From assembly GCA_900553935.1 (NCBI GenBank), contig USFK01000093.1, positions 1-6,167 on the forward strand: 6,167 nt of DNA, in the 5' to 3' direction. Below, piece after piece: positions 5,659 to 6,167 of this stretch. Within the stretch, counting starts at the first letter, position 1; every line of letters starts with the position of its first letter. The position numbers and the translations under genes are program-made. This DNA is from an uncultured Collinsella sp. Its GTDB lineage: Bacteria; Actinomycetota; Coriobacteriia; Coriobacteriales; Coriobacteriaceae. The notes under the pieces are model-generated. The model had not been told where the DNA came from. It did no database searches and saw nothing but the letters and a program-made list of their open reading frames with translations.

Positions 5659-5729
5659 GCCCCACAGACCGCGTCCGACCGAGCTCAAGCCGAGCTTTTC
5701 CTGACGTCCGCCTTCGCGGAGATGATGGC
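5644..5729 (+). pseudogene. Possible remnant of an unidentified ORF, cut by the IS element
   Basis: I do not recognise this fragment. A frame reaching back to 5444 ends in VPIIQVATEEDKETP at a TGA (5645-5647). A second frame starts in the overlap (CTG at 5644, or later) behind AAGGAG (5633-5638, 5-nt spacer). The second frame reads LSLNDAPQTAS and then AELFLTSAFAEMMAG, an amphipathic, protein-like composition. The frame then enters the apparent end of the IS remnant and becomes antisense to the transposase, so anything downstream is not native. No ATG or GTG sits at the expected place, so a CTG start would be needed. Stop-start overlap of this type is common between coupled genes, so two genes truncated by the IS are possible. 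Chance open frame remains a fair alternative. Confidence 0.25.
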
Positions 5730-5754
5730 TGGATTGGCTATGGATTGGCAACAC
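5730..5754. repeat. Candidate terminal region of the IS3 remnant
   Basis: TGGATTGGC occurs twice, at 5730-5738 and 5741-5749, 11 bp apart, just beyond the transposase stop codon. IS3-family ends usually begin with TG and lie very close to the orfB stop, so the element's end is probably at 5730 or 5741. The opposite end is outside the window, so neither the inverted repeat nor a target duplication can be checked. Just outside, TCCGC (5707-5711)/GCGGA (5716-5720) forms a small hairpin with a 4-nt loop. Confidence 0.4.
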
Positions 5755-6167
5755 TTATTTGGACGATTCCGGGAGGGACGGCCCCGCCTCCCTGAACTCG
5801 ACCGGCGACATGTAGCCCAGCGTCGAGTGGATCCTGAAGTTGTTGTACCAGTGCACGTAATCCAAGAGCTTGGCTCGGAGCTCGCGCGTCCCTCCTCAGT
5901 CCTTCGGAGTGGCCGACGATCCCCCGTTGCAGAGGTCGACGAGCAGGCAGACGTAGTTCCATGACGCCCCGACGCGCACGCAGGCCAAGTCGCTGCTTAT
6001 ATGGGTGCACGGCGCCCTGCCGCCGAAGCCGCGCGCGACGACGTTGGGCACGTCGGCCTCGTTGACCGTCCCGGGGTGCACCTTGAACCTCTTCCTGCCG
6101 TATGCGCCGGCCAGGCCGTTCTCCCTCATGATGCGGCAGACGCGGCGCCGGCTGACGGTAACGCCCG
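5755..6167 (-). pseudogene. IS3-family transposase OrfB remnant (frameshifted, internally deleted, 5' end beyond the window)
   Basis: This is the decayed catalytic subunit of an IS3-type transposase. Reading from the window edge on the - strand, the frame gives GVTVSRRRVCRIMRENGL, the helix-turn-helix/linker part (HTH_21-like). It continues to HISSDLACVRVG, the start of the rve integrase core, with the first catalytic Asp at 5989-5991, and WNYVCLLVDLCN. A one-base loss at the C-run 5921-5925 shifts the frame, and the next frame continues IVGHSEGLRRDAR as in intact homologues. Near 5880-5890 it jumps to the extreme C-terminus in a third frame, ELRAKLLDYVHWYNNFRIHS, then TLGYMSPVEFRE, ending at TAA (5755-5757). 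Roughly 75-90 codons with the second Asp and the Glu of the DDE triad are missing, so the product cannot be active. OrfA would lie beyond the window. Confidence 0.9.

Noticed and set aside
5465..5710. Direct repeat CTGACGTCCG at 5465-5474 and 5701-5710
   Set aside because: Ten bases without flanking similarity, easily chance; too far apart for a target-site duplication of IS3.
5730..5964. + strand ORF across the IS remnant
   Set aside because: It is antisense to the transposase remnant; only the part upstream of 5730 could be native.
1..6167. CRISPR arrays, tRNA or rRNA genes
   Set aside because: No regularly spaced repeats and no tRNA/rRNA-like segments were seen on either strand.

Overview
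The first five kilobases hold most of a bacterial S10/spc ribosomal-protein operon, all on the + strand and in the classical order: rplD (L4, start cut off), rplW (L23), rplB (L2), rpsS (S19), rplV (L22), rpsC (S3), rplP (L16), rpmC (L29), rpsQ (S17), rplN (L14), rplX (L24). Every product is recognisable along its whole length. The GC-rich, AAG/CGT-biased codons, the Ala/Glu-rich tail on L16 and the type of IS remnant suggest a high-GC actinobacterial lineage, most likely Coriobacteriia (Collinsella/Olsenella-like). That assignment is inference from general appearance, not from a search.

Most junctions are very tight: rplD stop directly abuts the rplW start, rpsC/rplP and rplP/rpmC overlap by 1 nt, and the others have 5-32 nt gaps. 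This suggests one transcript with translational coupling. Two gaps break the pattern: about 180 nt before rplB and about 118 nt before rplN. Both contain several consecutive inverted repeats, and pairing could involve the ribosome-binding site of the following gene. They look like structured mRNA leaders inside the operon, and each carries the octamer CGTATAAA in or next to a hairpin loop. I cannot match either to a described ribosomal-protein leader family.

After rplX the usual next genes (rplE, rpsN/rpsZ, rpsH, rplF and on) are absent. A strong intrinsic terminator follows rplX by about 26 nt, then about 700 nt with no convincing gene but dense inverted repeats (5056-5700). This stretch resembles a multi-copy intergenic element or the debris of lost genes.

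The window ends in an IS3-family transposase (OrfB) remnant on the - strand (5755 to the window edge). It has a one-base frameshift and an internal deletion that removes most of the catalytic core. The ribosomal cluster is therefore split or rearranged here, with a decayed mobile element nearby. It could also be an assembly join, since both ends of the window cut through genes.
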